Shown: one piece after another, positions 44,580 to 56,769 of the stretch
Layout of the letters: each line of letters begins with the position of its first letter
How positions within the stretch are numbered: position 1 is the stretch's first letter
Assembly: GCA_037951165.1 (NCBI GenBank)
Contig: JBBDHG010000153.1
Span: 246,501-310,500 of the forward strand
Direction of reading: 5' to 3'
DNA length: 64,000 bases
Source: Lophius americanus
Taxonomy: Eukaryota > Chordata > Actinopteri > Lophiiformes > Lophiidae
Made by a program: the position numbers and the translations under genes
The notes under the pieces: generated by a model
Seen by the model: the letters and a program-made list of their open reading frames with translations, nothing else
Told to the model about the DNA's origin: nothing
Database searches by the model: none

Positions 44580-45795
44580 GTGATCGTAGTCTTGGTCATC
44601 TTCAACACCAAAGTCAATGTAGAAGCTATTTTTTCACGAGACGCATATCCTCCGGTCATTCTAACACGAGGTTAGATATTAGTCTGAACAACAAAATCCG
44701 ATAAATCGTCACATTTTGGTCACGTTTTCTTTTGGTGAATTGATTTGACAAGAACATGAAATGGTGTAAAGTGATGTGTTGTAGACGAAGAGGCCACCAA
44801 ACGTGCCTTCGTGCGTTTCACATCATTGAAGCAGGCTATAATAACATTTCTGTCTTATAGATAATATTTTACCCACTTCTTCATTTATGGGATCTATTCC
44901 AGAATTTCCTGAGGGATTCCCCGAATCTCCTTTGGGATCAATAACGTATTAATCCATCTATCCGTACTGAGTAAACAAATAGCTGAGGTTAATAAGATTG
45001 GTCGACACAATTACACGTAAACAACACAAATACCGTTAGCATTGTTTGCTCTCTGGGTTAAATCAATCTTAATAAGAATGAAATACTCAAGATCAAACGC
45101 CGAGGGTGAATTTCTCTGCAGAGAGACCAAATCCTATTACTGAATTGATTCGACACAGATTTTTTTTCTTATCCCGCGTGTGTGTTCGAGATCTCTCTTG
45201 CATAAACAAACAAAGGTGTTTACTAGCATTTAGCAATGCTATCCTTGGTCAGGTATTATTATTGATTCAAAAAGAAAACATAAGCCTTCTCCATGGTTAA
45301 TCAAAAATCAAATATAAGCATTAAATACCCGTAACTCCATCTAAGGTATGTAAAACTAACTTAAAGATCATTCTGAGCGAAATAATGTATTTTAAAAAAC
45401 TAAAACTAAAGAAATAAAATGTTTAATATTTCTTTCGGCTGCGATAATGTATATAAAATATGAATTAATATTGATCATTTTTGTTTGAGTTATGCGACGG
45501 AGACCCTCGGCTGAAACACTTCTTACTTTTGGTATGAGCAGATTCAGCTCGTAACCATGGAAACTATAGAAATACAAACTGTAACGTTAGTCGAAAGAAT
45601 GGCAAAAAAGGTAGAATTTCGGCAAGTGGTTGAAGATTTGCTCCAAAAGCAAATGAGTTGTAACGACTGAATCCATAAGAGAAGATATTTATATAACGAA
45701 ATAAAAAGGATACAACAAAAACCTGGACTTTGCCTTGGACTCTCAGGTGTGGAATTCAGGGAAAATATTCAAGTTTACTCTATTGATTTATGGAC
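44580..45795. other. Unannotated spacer
   Basis: 'aatctcctttgggatcaata' at about 44925-44945 resembles a LINE/SINE 3' tail ('..gggatcaataaagtatctatc'). The rest is AT-rich without a nameable feature. Confidence 0.4.
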
Positions 45796-45799
45796 TTAA

Positions 45800-46470
45800 A
45801 TATATGGTAATTATTATTATTAATATTATTATTATTATACCTCTACCTATGCTATCGACTATGGCTAATAACATGCTGAGTCATCTACACACGAAAAACA
45901 TACAAGCCTAATATTTAAAACGTATTTATTTTAATGAGGTGTAAATTATCCATGCATTTGGATTACATCATTTTAACTTCAACAAACGAATGAACTTAAT
46001 GAGACGATGCATTTTTGTCATTAAATTATCAATGAAAGAAGTAATGTTTATATTTATGTCATAGTTCTGATGTACCTTTAGTGTTTTAAATATATATCAT
46101 TATAAATTCCCATTCCAAATAACATATTTTCCTGAAAAGTATATGTAAAAAAAACTTGTTTCACAATGAAACCTTGATACATTTACATTTACCTGATATA
46201 ATTGGATTGTTTTCATAATAAACTAATTTGTGCCAATTTTTATGAAATGAACTACATATATTTTAAGAACATGATTATTTTGAAATAAAACCTTAACAGA
46301 TACAATTACTTAAACTTTAACTTTGCAATCTTTTGAGTATTTTGGAGCTCTGAGACAAAATTAGCCACTTTAAGATTCATTTATCTGGAGTAACTTGAAA
46401 AAGAAAAGGTACTATAAAAAAAAACTAAAAAAAACTTGATAGCGTAATAAGTCTGAATTTCTTTGTCCTC
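45800..46470. other. Very AT-rich spacer
   Basis: (ATT)n tract at about 45812-45838, then mostly A/T with no open frames or repeats. Confidence 0.6.
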
Positions 46471-46479
46471 TTAAAGATT

Positions 46480-46790
46480 CATGGAGTCATGACGCTCACT
46501 TGAAAACTTTCCCTGCGTTCGAGCGGCAGAGAGTTTCATGATTAATGTGAACGGCACGATTGAACAACACCATAATTACTTTTCTCCGAGCTTCGCGGGA
46601 ACAGTCGCAGCATCCCGACGAAATAATTGAATGAGCCCGATCGGACTTTCCTGCCAACAATGGAGCGCGAGCCCAGAGTTTGGTTCTGTGTCTCAGAGGT
46701 GCTCACTTTCATTCAAGGTTGGTAGTATTTACACCGAGAGCAAATTAAGGATTCCTCGTTTCACCGTCGTCTCGTGTTTCATCATTGTTG
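46480..46790. promoter_or_regulatory. Candidate conserved non-coding element 4
   Basis: An island of mixed base composition and CpG in AT-rich surroundings: 'gtgaacggcacgattgaaca', 'cataattacttttctccgag', 'gacgaaataattgaatgagc'. No ORF and no repeat. Confidence 0.22.
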
Positions 46791-47072
46791 TGTAAAAACC
46801 TTCAGAGAGCAGAAAAGACGCTTTTCACTTTTCACTATTCTGCTGATCCAGTCGAATCGTTGAGAGGAATTCTCCCCACGGGTATTTCTACTGCACTACC
46901 GGCGCTGTTGTACATAGGTAGATTTAGGTGTTGTGTACATATATATATATATATCTTTATATTTATGGTATTTATCTATTTCATTTTTTATCTTATGACA
47001 TTTTTCTCAAGGGTATTTTAAATATTATTTATATTTCTTAAGGAGAGAGAGAAAACGGCATTTCAATTTTCT

Positions 47073-47475
47073 GTACGTATGCGAGTACATGTACGTGTAA
47101 GTATTAGTGTGTTTGTATGTGTGTGTATGTGAGTATGTATATGTATTTGTGTGTGAGGGTTTGTGTAAGTGTTTCTATGTGTAAGTGTCGATGTGTGCAT
47201 GTGTGTGTGTGTGTGCGTTAGTCTATATGAGCGTGTGTCTGTTTACGTGTGTGTTTGTGAGTTTGTGTGTGTGTGTGCGAGAGAGTTTGTGTGTGTGTAG
47301 GTATTTGTGTTTGAGGGTGAGTGTGTGTATAAGTGTGACTAAGTGTGCGTGTCTATGTGTGCATGTGTGTACGAGTGTGTTTGAGAGTTTGTGTGGGTGT
47401 GTGTGTGAGATGGTTTGTTTGTGTTTGCGTGTGTGTGTGAGCGGGTGTGTTTGTGTGTGTGTATGAGTGTGTGTG
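47073..47475. repeat. Long imperfect GT-rich tract
   Basis: About 400 bp of (TG)n with frequent TA, TT and GAG interruptions. The Cys/Val- and His/Thr-rich frames on the two strands come from it. Confidence 0.9.
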
Positions 47476-47690
47476 AACAGGATACCTCAAAGTTTAAATG
47501 GATTTCAATGAGATTTTGTGGAGGGAAAAGGGCCCCGAGGAGCAGAAAAGAAAGTATCTTAGTATCCAGCATGGCATTATGGGAAAGTTTACTGTGAAAC
47601 AGGAGGTTGTTATAACTTCATTATGATGATCATGTCTGCAAGAAACTTCTCCTTTAGAAGAACGGATCATCTACCTCACTGGAGCAGGTA

Positions 47691-48140
47691 ACAATAGTAG
47701 TAGTGGTACTACAGTTTACCTGTACAATAGTACTAGTGGTACTACAGTTTACCTGTACAATAGTACTAGTGGTACTACAGTTTACCTGTACAATTGTAGG
47801 AGTGGTACTACAGTTTACCTGTACAATAGTAGTAGGGGTACTACAGTTTACCTGTACAATAGTAGTAGTGGAACTACAGTTTACCTGTACAATAGTAGTA
47901 GTGGTACTACAGTTTACCTATACAGTAGTAGTAGTGGTACTACAGTTTACCTGTACAATAGTAGTAGTGGTACTACAGTTTACCTGTACAATAGTAGCAG
48001 TGGTACTAGAGTTTACCTATACAGTAGTAGTAGTGGTACTACAGTTTACCTGTACAATAGTAGTAGTGGTACTACAGTTTACCTGTACAATAGTAGTAGT
48101 GGTACTACAGTTTACCTGTACAATAGTAGTAGTGGTACTA
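47691..48140 (+). repeat. 33-bp minisatellite, about 13.6 copies
   Basis: Unit is 33 bp: 'ggtactacagtttacctgta' plus 'caatagtagtagt'. Because 33 is a multiple of three, the plus strand stays open for 153 codons with an 11-residue repeat around LQFTCTIVVVV (13 full units). I regard that frame as a by-product. Units differ by few substitutions, so the array is young. Confidence 0.9.
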
Positions 48141-48159
48141 TACATTATCCTCAATATTG

Positions 48160-48995
48160 TGTAATGTCGTTCGTAGGTCAAAGTTCTTCCTTTCAGAGTT
48201 GGACGGGTCACGGCGCCGCCGTCTTTATACTTGCTGGGCCGACTCTGAGTGGCCTCTACTTTCTTCTTCTCTGTCTGTTGCTGAGAAATGAAGTGATTGG
48301 ATTTGATACAAGTGTCCAGACTGTGAGTACACATCCTTGGTTCTCCTTTGATTGTCAGATTCCTCTGACGCGGATCAAAGGTCCGCTCCGTTGGATTTTG
48401 CTCCATTACTCGTCTTATTCCGGGTTTTTCCTTGAGTGGATCGAAACCAATTCACCTCCGTGTCCGTGGGTAGAGCTGCTTCTCCTGATTCTCAGCTTGA
48501 TTCTCAGCGTTTCGTCAAATCTGAAAACAGCTTTAGTTCCCTCCTTCAATAATTCATCTAAAGATAAGACTCTGACCTCAGAACACTCGGCGGGGCAGTT
48601 ATTTATCAGCGGAAACACCTTTTGGAGTTTATCCTGATGCTGATCTGTTTGCTGTATAAATTGCAGTCCGTCCACCCTCCCACACATTTCCTGCCACTGA
48701 TCCGGTTCAGGACGATAAGTAAGTGAACAAGACGGCCATGTTGATGTCTTTATTGTTTTTATCGTTTCAGGTTCTCCTGCTCTGTTCATATGTACTGTAA
48801 AGAGAAAAAAGCCTCCGGAGGGAAATAGATTTGGGGCCGTTTTATTACCTGTTGTCGATCCTGTGCGTTTCTGTGTTTTGTTTGTTTGCGAGCTGGATTG
48901 CGGATAAACTACAGGACAGGTTTGGTTGAAATTTAATCCAGACGTATGTTTTTGGCCTATCCTAGAGGCGATACAATTTTTCTGTGTCATCATGT
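48160..48995 (-). other. Region of long open frames, no recognised protein
   Basis: The longest frame of the window (192 codons, 48993-48415, minus) lies here, with a second minus-strand frame (48406 to about 48160) just downstream and an overlapping 157-codon plus-strand frame. The minus-strand product is hydrophilic and lysine/arginine-rich toward its C-terminus (NLKTALVPSF and similar are on the other strand). I see no domain, signal peptide or splice structure. Chance low stop density is the simplest reading; a decayed retroposed segment is possible. Confidence 0.12.
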
Positions 48996-48999
48996 GTTT

Positions 49000-49985
49000 C
49001 GCTGCATTTAAAATTTAAATACAATAAGTTTGGAGAAGTGACGTCACAATGTTTCTATCGCTGTTCCTTTGTTCCTTTAAATCCCTTTGATCCTTCTTTG
49101 GGGTTGGAGCTGGCGGCTTAGTTTCAGGAGATCCTTTGGTTCCTTTGATGTTCCTTTGGGGGTTGTGATCTGGGGTTTTCAGTGGGGTAAACAGAGTCGC
49201 TGAAGTGGAGGGTGCCGGAGTCGAGCGGCGACAGATTATTTGAATAGATACTCAGAGAGTTTGTTGGAGTTGTTGGTACATTTAGAGGCTGGCAATAACT
49301 CAGATATTAATGGAGGAATCTGCATTATATTTTTTCCTAAACCTCCGGTACTGTTGCGTCTCGTTTGACACTGGAGAGGAACTGGAAGTGATGCAACAAT
49401 GTCTGTTTAAGAGAATGCCCCGCTCGAGTGTAGGAGTGTTCATTATCTCGAGTACTACTATGCCTTGGGGAAGGTTGGCGCTCTCTGAGTGCTTTTTTTA
49501 GTTAACCATTTATTTCCATTTCTTAACGCTCACATTTCATTCATCGCAAGAGTGAGACAATCAGAACCGGCAGGTTTTTATTACAGTTTTATTACAGCGT
49601 GGTTAGGAAAGGAGGGGGAGGGGGGTCATTATTGAACTTAGAATATGCATTCATCCGACTGTTTAAGTTCCACATTGTGCCATGCTAGCAGAACTCATTA
49701 AAATGACCACAAATTAAATAAAGGCTGCAGGGTCTGCAGTGAGGGAAATAAAACAGTCAATTTATATGCAAATCTCAACCTTTTAAAGACAAGAAGCAAA
49801 ACAGAATCAAAAACCTATTTTCTGACAAATATTTTCTGCATTATATGTGATGATGTACACTGCATTATTTGCCCACCTGTTTGGGATTTTCTGTGTCTTT
49901 ACCCGTTAGATCTTGTCCCGAAAATGTGAAATATTCTCATTTAGCTTTGAAAATGATGATTTTGACTATTTGGCTAGTTATTTTT
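49000..49985. other. Unannotated spacer
   Basis: 'gttcctttg'-type words recur several times at 49060-49160. A G-rich stretch is at 49610-49626. No gene. Confidence 0.45.
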
Positions 49986-49989
49986 ATAA

Positions 49990-50222
49990 CTATCTGTCTC
50001 CTACAACAAGGGTATACACCCCCCAAAAAAAACAATTCCCTGCGTTGTGTAAGCAATCCCCCTGATTGAGTTCCTCAATGGGAAGTCACATCTGAAAAAC
50101 AGTGTTTATCATCAAGAAAAATTCCCCTTGAGTGAGAGAAACAAGAACTATTACAGTGAAACAATTCCAATTGATTCATATGCGCCAAATTTGGACTAAA
50201 TACAACCAATTGTTAGGAATTT
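49990..50222 (+). repeat. Repeat A copy ending at an AT microsatellite
   Basis: Head 'ctacaacaagggtatacacc', 'ttccctgcgttgtgtaagca', 'atccccctgattgagttcct'. Box decayed to 'attccccttgagtgagaga'. Core 'ccaattgattcatatgcgcc', 'aaatttggactaaatacaac'. The copy stops where the AT tract starts. Confidence 0.7.
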
Positions 50223-50226
50223 ACTG

Positions 50227-50228
<2 letters not shown>

Positions 50229-50266
<38 letters not shown>

Positions 50267-50314
50267 GAATATTTCATGTATATAAATTTATGTAAATAAA
50301 CATGCATGTCTGAA

Positions 50315-50384
<70 letters not shown>

Positions 50385-50603
50385 GTGAATGTATATGTGT
50401 ATGTGTATGTGTATATGTATATATATATATATGTATATATATATGTATATATGTATATATATATGTATATATATGTATATATATGTATATATGTATATAT
50501 ATATGTATATATATGTATATATATATGTATATATATGTATATAAATATGTATATATATATACATATATATATATATGTATGTATGTGTATAAATATATAT
50601 ATA
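50229..50603. repeat. Composite (AT)n / (TATG)n microsatellite
   Basis: (AT)n at 50229-50260, a short spacer, then (AT)n, (GTAT)n and mixed TA/TG repeats to 50603. The Tyr/Ile-rich frames on both strands are artefacts. Confidence 0.95.
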
Positions 50604-50609
50604 CTGTCC

Positions 50610-51670
50610 CAAGTTTGTTAGTTAAAGTCTTGTTCTTGAAAAATAGAGGGCCCACATGAAGAATGAATGACAGCTATTACCTTTGTGATGTTTAAATCTT
50701 ATGTATAGATTATTATAGATATATCTGCAGCTAGATGGCATGGTGGCTTAAGTCCCTGCTTTTGTTCTTGCTGGAAGAAGAGAATCCCCCCCTTGCAGGA
50801 TAAATAATACTTTATTATATATTAGTGTCATTATTTTTCTATATTATATATATTTTAGGATGTAAAACACGTCACCTACTGACGCGAATCCCACCCACGG
50901 TTTAACAAACGAGGCCTCATACGACCAGTTTGCGTCTGAAACTATCATTTAAAGCGTGCCGTTTGTGTTTGATGAAGTTTATTATTAACTTATATTATTA
51001 TTATTACGTGTTAAAGTTTGTTTGAAGTGAACATCCGACACAGTTTAGCACGAGAGACAAAAACAGAAGAATTCAGGAGTGTGTCCGCTGCTTTTTCACG
51101 GTGCTGGAGCTCTGAATGCAGACGTCATGCAAAAGCAATGTGAAAATCGGACCTGACATTCTGCGGTGTGACTATTCACACTTTCAGAAACCGCTGCTGC
51201 AGAAACACGACCCCCTGAAAAAACACTTTAGGGCGGGAGATTTTTTCTACAGTTGCAATATAGTTGCCCCTCGCAGCATGATTGTATTTCTTCTATTATT
51301 TGTGCATTCCTTGTGTGGATGAGGATGTCTCTGTGTTTAGCCTTAGATTATTTCCTTTGGTACCGCCACTGCCTCGTTCTGAAGAAGACTCCGGCCCAAC
51401 TCCATTTAAGCACAAACACGTATTCGCCTCCACATCTCATTAAATTGATTCCCTCTGTATCAACATTTCATTTATTTCATTTCTATGTCATTTTGCGAGA
51501 CCACAACTAACGTCATACGTGGTGATAAGGTGGTGGGGAGACGTGCACCTTATGAAGCGTGTTCTTCCATATGCCAGCTTAGAATTGCTCTCCCTAAATT
51601 CTATTATTATAGCCCCCCAAACAGGGGGATATTATGGAACCGCTCCCCACGTGGACCCATTCTGTTAACA
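50610..51670. other. Unannotated spacer
   Basis: 'ggcatggtggcttaagtccc' and 'tgcaggataaataatacttt' near 50735-50815 hint at a decayed SINE. Otherwise nothing is supported. Frames at 51116-51766 have no domain. Confidence 0.4.
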
Positions 51671-51674
51671 CGAG

Positions 51675-52510
51675 AACTCAAAAAGTGTTACATGGATCTT
51701 TTTCATATTTTATACCCACATACACCTCAGTGGGAGGAAGAACTGGAGTTATTTTGGGAAGGCTAGGTTATATATGACCGACACTAGGGGAAGCTTTATC
51801 TCCAAAATTGTCAGGCCATAAGTCCAAATTTGGTTTGCATGAATCTTCTCAAGAAGATTTATTCTTTAAATATCGTGTTTCTACTCTAATACTTTATATT
51901 CTACTCACTTTATCAGAAAAACAGTTTTTACAGAGATATCTTCTTCACCATTGGTTCGATTCAGTCCCCATTTGAATCGACTTGAGAACAAACTAATTTA
52001 ACCTCATATTTTATTTTTATACATTTATGTTACGTATATATAGAAATCTCTTATTCTACCCTTATAGTTCAGATCTCACTCACTAGGGGGCAGCTTTTTA
52101 ATGGAAAACACATTTTTCGTGTATAACTTCTTCATCGTTTAGTCCATATTAGGCACATAGACATTCTCTCATTTTACTATCATATCATTTCATACATAAA
52201 TTCACTCTAATAGTTCACATTTTACTCACTTGGGGGAGATTTATTTACAAATAACACGTTTTTTTCAGCCATAACTTCCTAGTTACTGGTCCGATTTAGT
52301 CGGAATTTGGTGAATATGAATCGACTGAAGGATATTTATCTTGTAGAAGTCGTATTTCACTCACTTAGGGGAGCTTTCTTTCCAAGGAACATTTCTTTTC
52401 GGAAATAAATTCACATATAATTTGAGGAGTTCGATCAGTGTGAGTACTTGTACAACGCATGGGACTGGAGACTCTTCGGGGGTATACCGTTGCTGTCGGG
52501 GAAATGGCAT
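51675..52510 (-). repeat. Repeat A, longest copy, five module-like units
   Basis: Plus strand order: tail 'gtgttacatggatctttttc', 'gtgggaggaagaactggag'. Then box-like starts at about 51783, 51905, 52080, 52227 and 52360 (spacing roughly 120-175 bp), with cores such as 'ccgatttagtcggaatttgg' and 'gaatatgaatcgactgaagg'. The head follows: 'ttgaggagttcgatcagtg', 'cttgtacaacgcatgggact', 'ggtataccgttgctgtcggg'. The copy number of modules, compared with one or two elsewhere, shows that the module expands in tandem. Confidence 0.75.
52080..52093 (+). promoter_or_regulatory. CTCF-like motif inside Repeat A, best match
   Basis: TCACTAGGGGGCAG agrees with 13 of 14 positions of CCASYAGRKGGCRS (only position 1 differs) and is followed by C. 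Confidence 0.4.
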
Positions 52511-52514
52511 CATA

Positions 52515-53360
52515 GACAGATTGCTGTTTTGGACTTGGGCGATGAGCATTGATTTTGATTGGGTTGCAGAGGAGCTGATGAAAAACTTCAGAGGCATCGA
52601 GAAAACTCTGTGAGGAGGCCAGAAACCCCAGAATCCAAAGATGGCATCAAAGCATCAACTTTCACAATGGTCTCACAGTGATGGAGTAAAAACAGATTTC
52701 ATCCATTATGCATCCCTCAGAGCACAGCTGGCCGTTTGGGACGTTGACGTTCCCTCAAAGACGAGGCAGGGGACGAAACCCGCCGTTCCTTCGCAATGAG
52801 ACGTTTCTGTGAGTGCACACATTGAATTCTGATCCATAGCATCTCTTAAGACTTTACACGTCCTAATGGATATCCTATGGTGTTTAACAAGCCCGAGAAA
52901 AGAGTGGAGGGGGGTGGGGGGGTAAGCTGGAGCAGAGAAACCAGTCCTCCTTGAAAAATCACAGGAAGTATTTCAGAGGCTCTGGGTGGGGGTGAGTCTT
53001 TGTGAGGGACTCCATTGTTCTTTGTATTTCTGCAGACCTTCGCCTGCAGCTGCATGGGTTGATTTGGTACAAGATAAGATTCCTGCGGACTTTTCCCTGT
53101 CTTCGCATCAAGATTTGAAAACTTTTCCACTCTTTGCTGCCTCCCAGTTGTACTACCACCTTTTTCCCACTATCCCATCCTATCAGGAAGTTTTGACGCG
53201 AGTGAAGATGAGGATTGTTTGAGTCGTGCTTCTGGGTCCCCCGCCACATATCCTTCGTTTAAAGGCGGTAACTCAAAAACTATACTATTGATGATTCTCA
53301 AAGTTGATACCTTAAAAAACCCTAGATTATGTGGTTATAAAGAACCGCATTGACTTTCCA
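52515..53360. other. Unannotated spacer
   Basis: G-rich stretch at 52908-52922. Overlapping frames on both strands at 52846-53249 have no domain or convincing splice sites. Confidence 0.4.
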
Positions 53361-53369
53361 CCTGTAACG

Positions 53370-53662
53370 GGCCATTATTTCTCCACTGTAGATCGGATTT
53401 AGTTCAAATTTGGTGCATTTGAATCGACACAAGGAGATTTAGCTTCTATATATCATATTTACTGTAATTGTGTAGGGAGAGGGAGAATTTTTGAGAAAAA
53501 CACTTAGCCCAAACTTGGTGCAAATGAATCGACTCAAGGAAATCTATCGTGTATAAATAATATTTTTTGCTATGTAGATCACAATTTACTCACTGGGGGG
53601 GGGGGGATTGTACAACACAGGGGTTTGGGAACTTTTCAGGGTTTCACAGTTGCAGTCGTGAC
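53370..53662 (-). repeat. Repeat A, two modules plus head
   Basis: Plus strand 'gatcggatttagttcaaatt', 'tggtgcatttgaatcgacac', then 'cccaaacttggtgcaaatga', 'atcgactcaaggaaatctat', 'tttactcactgggggg', 'ttgtacaacacaggggtttg'. The box has degenerated into a G12 run at 53597-53608. Confidence 0.7.
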
Positions 53663-53664
53663 CA

Positions 53665-55425
53665 AAGTTTTCATTTTAAAAACGTTTTCACATTTTTGGC
53701 ATGAACTCATTTCTCTGAACTCTTTATTAAATGAGGAAACTAAACTCTAAACTCCTCCGCCTGCTGTGTCATTGGCATATTTGTTACATTTTATTCAATC
53801 AAGTGCAACCCTGAGGAGGATAACCGGTCACGGATAATGAATGACCCAACGTTGCCACCAGAACCCAGGTGCACACAAAAGAAACCCAGCAGCGATTCCA
53901 CTAATTTTGAATGCGGCATGGACTGAAAAACCAGAAACAGGATGTGATGTGACCCTAAAAATCCCATTGTGGCATTCAGTGGCAGGAGGCTCCGAGAAGG
54001 AAGCCCGGGGAGAGAGTCTAATAAACACAGGCATCTTATTTGGACCAAATTGATCCCTCCTCCTTATTTGCAGGGGTCTGGCGGACCCAAGCGTGACACT
54101 GGGAGACCGGCAGTCTCACCAAAACACGAAATGCAGTGTTTGTTGGACTGCTGGAAGGGTTTGCTCGGCAGCAGCAGCTCCTTGACTGTCAGACAACAAT
54201 GGAATAGCGAAGTTGTCGTCTCACAGTCTTGAGATGAAAAGCTCAGTGCGTGGCGTATAATTGGTATGCTAAAAAAAAAAGAAGAACTGTGATTCATCTG
54301 CCTTGTCGTCATGAACGCTGAGAGGAATCCACAGCCGCTGCAACGTTCAGAGCCGGGCGTGTTTCGACAACGCATGCTGAGTGTCAAGAGTGGCGTATGC
54401 TAATAATAAAACAAAATGAGCAAAGGGCAAACATGGGGAAATGAAGAGGAAGCACGCCTTGTTCAAACTTAGTCAGAGGGGCATAATTCAGCGCAGAATA
54501 AACATCGTAAATATACATTGGAAGCTGTGCAATCAGATTACGACCTTCATCCATATACCATTTGTTTTGTAACTACACTTGAAAAAAATACTCATGGTAA
54601 AGTTAAATATGAAGTAAATACATCTATTTAATTTTCTTTTTAAATTCAATTATTAAAGAAAAAAAAAAAGTATGCATGCAAATTGCATAAAACCGGCATC
54701 AATCTGGTAATTTTGAGGACAATTCAATTTTAGTAGTTAGAAAATATGAAAACGTTTTTAAAAGTTCTGTCTACAGAACAAGTACTTTCAAAAAAAAAAA
54801 AAATTGACTAAACAAATTGCATGAGTCTCCCTTTTAATTATTTCATTCATGTTTTACTTACAAATATGAATCATATAAAGTTGATTAGTTTCTTTAAGTT
54901 AAAACAATGTAATCCAAATTCATGGGAATTCTACATGCAATTAAAATACATAAATATTTTCTGATTAGGGTTAAATCATTTCTTGACTGTATGATTTATG
55001 TTAAAGATATCAATATGAACGCTAGGTTCATATTACGCTAGGTGTAAACTAGGTATAAAAATGTATTCCTGCAAAGATATCGGACACATAAATAAGATTC
55101 AGGAAACAAAACGCTGTTTGTTTCTATGAGTTTATCTTATTAAAGTTGTATTTGTGAGTTCTATAGGATCGATGGTTAAAATATAATTAAATTGTTAAAA
55201 ATCAATTCATTAAAAAAATCCTGTAGATAAAGAATTTCTTCGTGGAGATTGGAACGCTCGGTTATCGCAAAAACAAATGAATTGCTGCATGTTTTATTTG
55301 TGACTCAGTCGATTTGGTCAGAATTTCAATAAAATGTAGATAAATTATTCATTGAATCAAACTTAATGTCACTACTAACAAAAAAACAGAGTGGTAAAAA
55401 TCATTGGAGCTCATGACTCGTCTCT
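53665..55425. other. Unannotated spacer
   Basis: 53790-54400 is GC-richer with overlapping domain-free frames on both strands. 54480-55390 is very AT-rich, with A-runs at 54658-54669 and 54789-54803. A 9-bp perfect inverted repeat (AATATGAAC, 5-nt loop) is at 55012-55034. Confidence 0.45.
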
Positions 55426-55431
55426 CAGTCA

Positions 55432-55668
55432 AGAGTCTACCCATCTGGGCGTATGTGGAGTCTGGGAACTGGTGGTGGTGGCTGATAACCCTGCTGAGAC
55501 TGATGAATGATGTAGGCTGATAGGCCTGTGAGAACTACGCAGCGATGAAGAGGTGGAGGGTGTGTGAACCAGCAGCGTGGAAACAACTACATGAATGGAG
55601 AGAATCATATTTAAAAGACAGCAGCTGATGATGATGGGCAAAAGATGAAGGTTCGACCCAGTCATTTG
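55432..55668 (-). repeat. Repeat B, full copy on the minus strand
   Basis: Plus strand 'agtctgggaactggtggtgg', 'tggctgataaccctgctgag', 'actgatgaatgatgtaggct', 'gaggtggagggtgtgtgaac', 'cagcagcgtggaaacaacta', 'gagagaatcatatttaaaag', 'acagcagctgatgatgatgg'. Exact reverse order of the copy at 17.28 kb. The 144- and 118-codon minus-strand frames run through it. Confidence 0.65.
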
Positions 55669-55669
55669 G

Positions 55670-56190
55670 ATGAATTGGGCTGCCTGAATAAACCCAGCTG
55701 ATATCTGTTGATGCCGTAAGTAATTGAGACTGAGCATCTGTGAAAGGTGAGCAGAATAGGGCGGAAAAAAAACGTAACTGCAGCTTCGAATGTGCAAGGA
55801 GATAGTCATCCTGGCTGAACTTTCGATAGATCTCCATATAACCTTTTGAACATGTGACATCACGGAGGCTCCAGAGTCCCACAGAAATCACAGCTCCAAT
55901 ATTCCTGACCGTAGAGAAAAAAAGAAATTAGTAAAAGAACACTACGGGAAAGATGTATATTGAAAAATATTAGTGGGCCGATTCGTTCAATGTACTGGTC
56001 GCTGAATAATCTGGCCAGGAAAAGGATTGGAGGCTGGTGTGGATAAATCCTCAGGCAAACATGCTCACAGAGGGGAGAGGAGGGGAAATTGGGAGACACG
56101 GCAAAAAAAACACCCTGGGGAGAACAAGGAGTCATGGCTGAAACGTGATAAAAATATTGTACTGTATATTAACTGTGTGCTAGTGAGCAG
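55670..56190. other. Unannotated spacer
   Basis: Nothing supported. Confidence 0.45.
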
Positions 56191-56203
56191 AAAGAGAGAG
56201 AGA

Positions 56204-56223
56204 GTGTGTGGGTGTGTGTGTTT

Positions 56224-56311
<88 letters not shown>
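56204..56311. repeat. (TG)n microsatellite, about 108 bp
   Basis: Pure TG from about 56234 to 56311, preceded by an interrupted part and a short (GA)n. Confidence 0.95.
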
Positions 56312-56314
<3 letters not shown>

Positions 56315-56765
56315 AAAAGTAATTTCAACCACTTCTCTCTCCGCTCGTCCTCGCTCTCCTGCCTGTACATTAATGAAGTTGAGGAAGTTTCCCCTCAGGT
56401 CAGCAGCCGTCATTAAAGTACAGAAAAACCCAACAGCAGGTATCATCCACCACTTGCAGGCAGGTTGATAAGACAGAATGAAAGTAAATCCACTTCTTCA
56501 CCCCAAACGTTTCATATTAAACTCTGAGCTCTCCTCCCGCAGGTTAACGGATCCAAACAAACGCAGACCCTGATGCGACTGAAGCCGTTAACTCCTGCAG
56601 AGAGTCCGGCGGCTGGTCTCCGTCAGACGGCCGAGGCTCTGTCCATGAGCTCATACCGATAATATCATCATCTCACAGCAACCTATACCAATACCAACGT
56701 GAAAGTCAGACCATGAGGGTTTTTGGTTTATTATAGTATTTATATAGTATATTATAGTATATTTA
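56315..56765. other. Unannotated spacer
   Basis: Nothing supported. Confidence 0.5.
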
Positions 56766-56769
56766 TTTA

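Noticed and set aside
47703..48164. 153-codon frame with an 11-residue repeat as a repetitive protein gene
   Set aside because: It is fully explained by the 33-bp minisatellite (period divisible by three). There are no flanking domain, signal or splice sites.
50221..50659. Tyr/Ile-rich frames of 86-144 codons on both strands
   Set aside because: All are translations of AT and TATG microsatellites.
55429..55891. Two overlapping minus-strand frames of 144 and 118 codons
   Set aside because: Both run through a full Repeat B copy in different frames. Neither shows a protein family.
56027..56468. Cys/Val- and His/Thr-rich frames
   Set aside because: Artefacts of the long TG tract.
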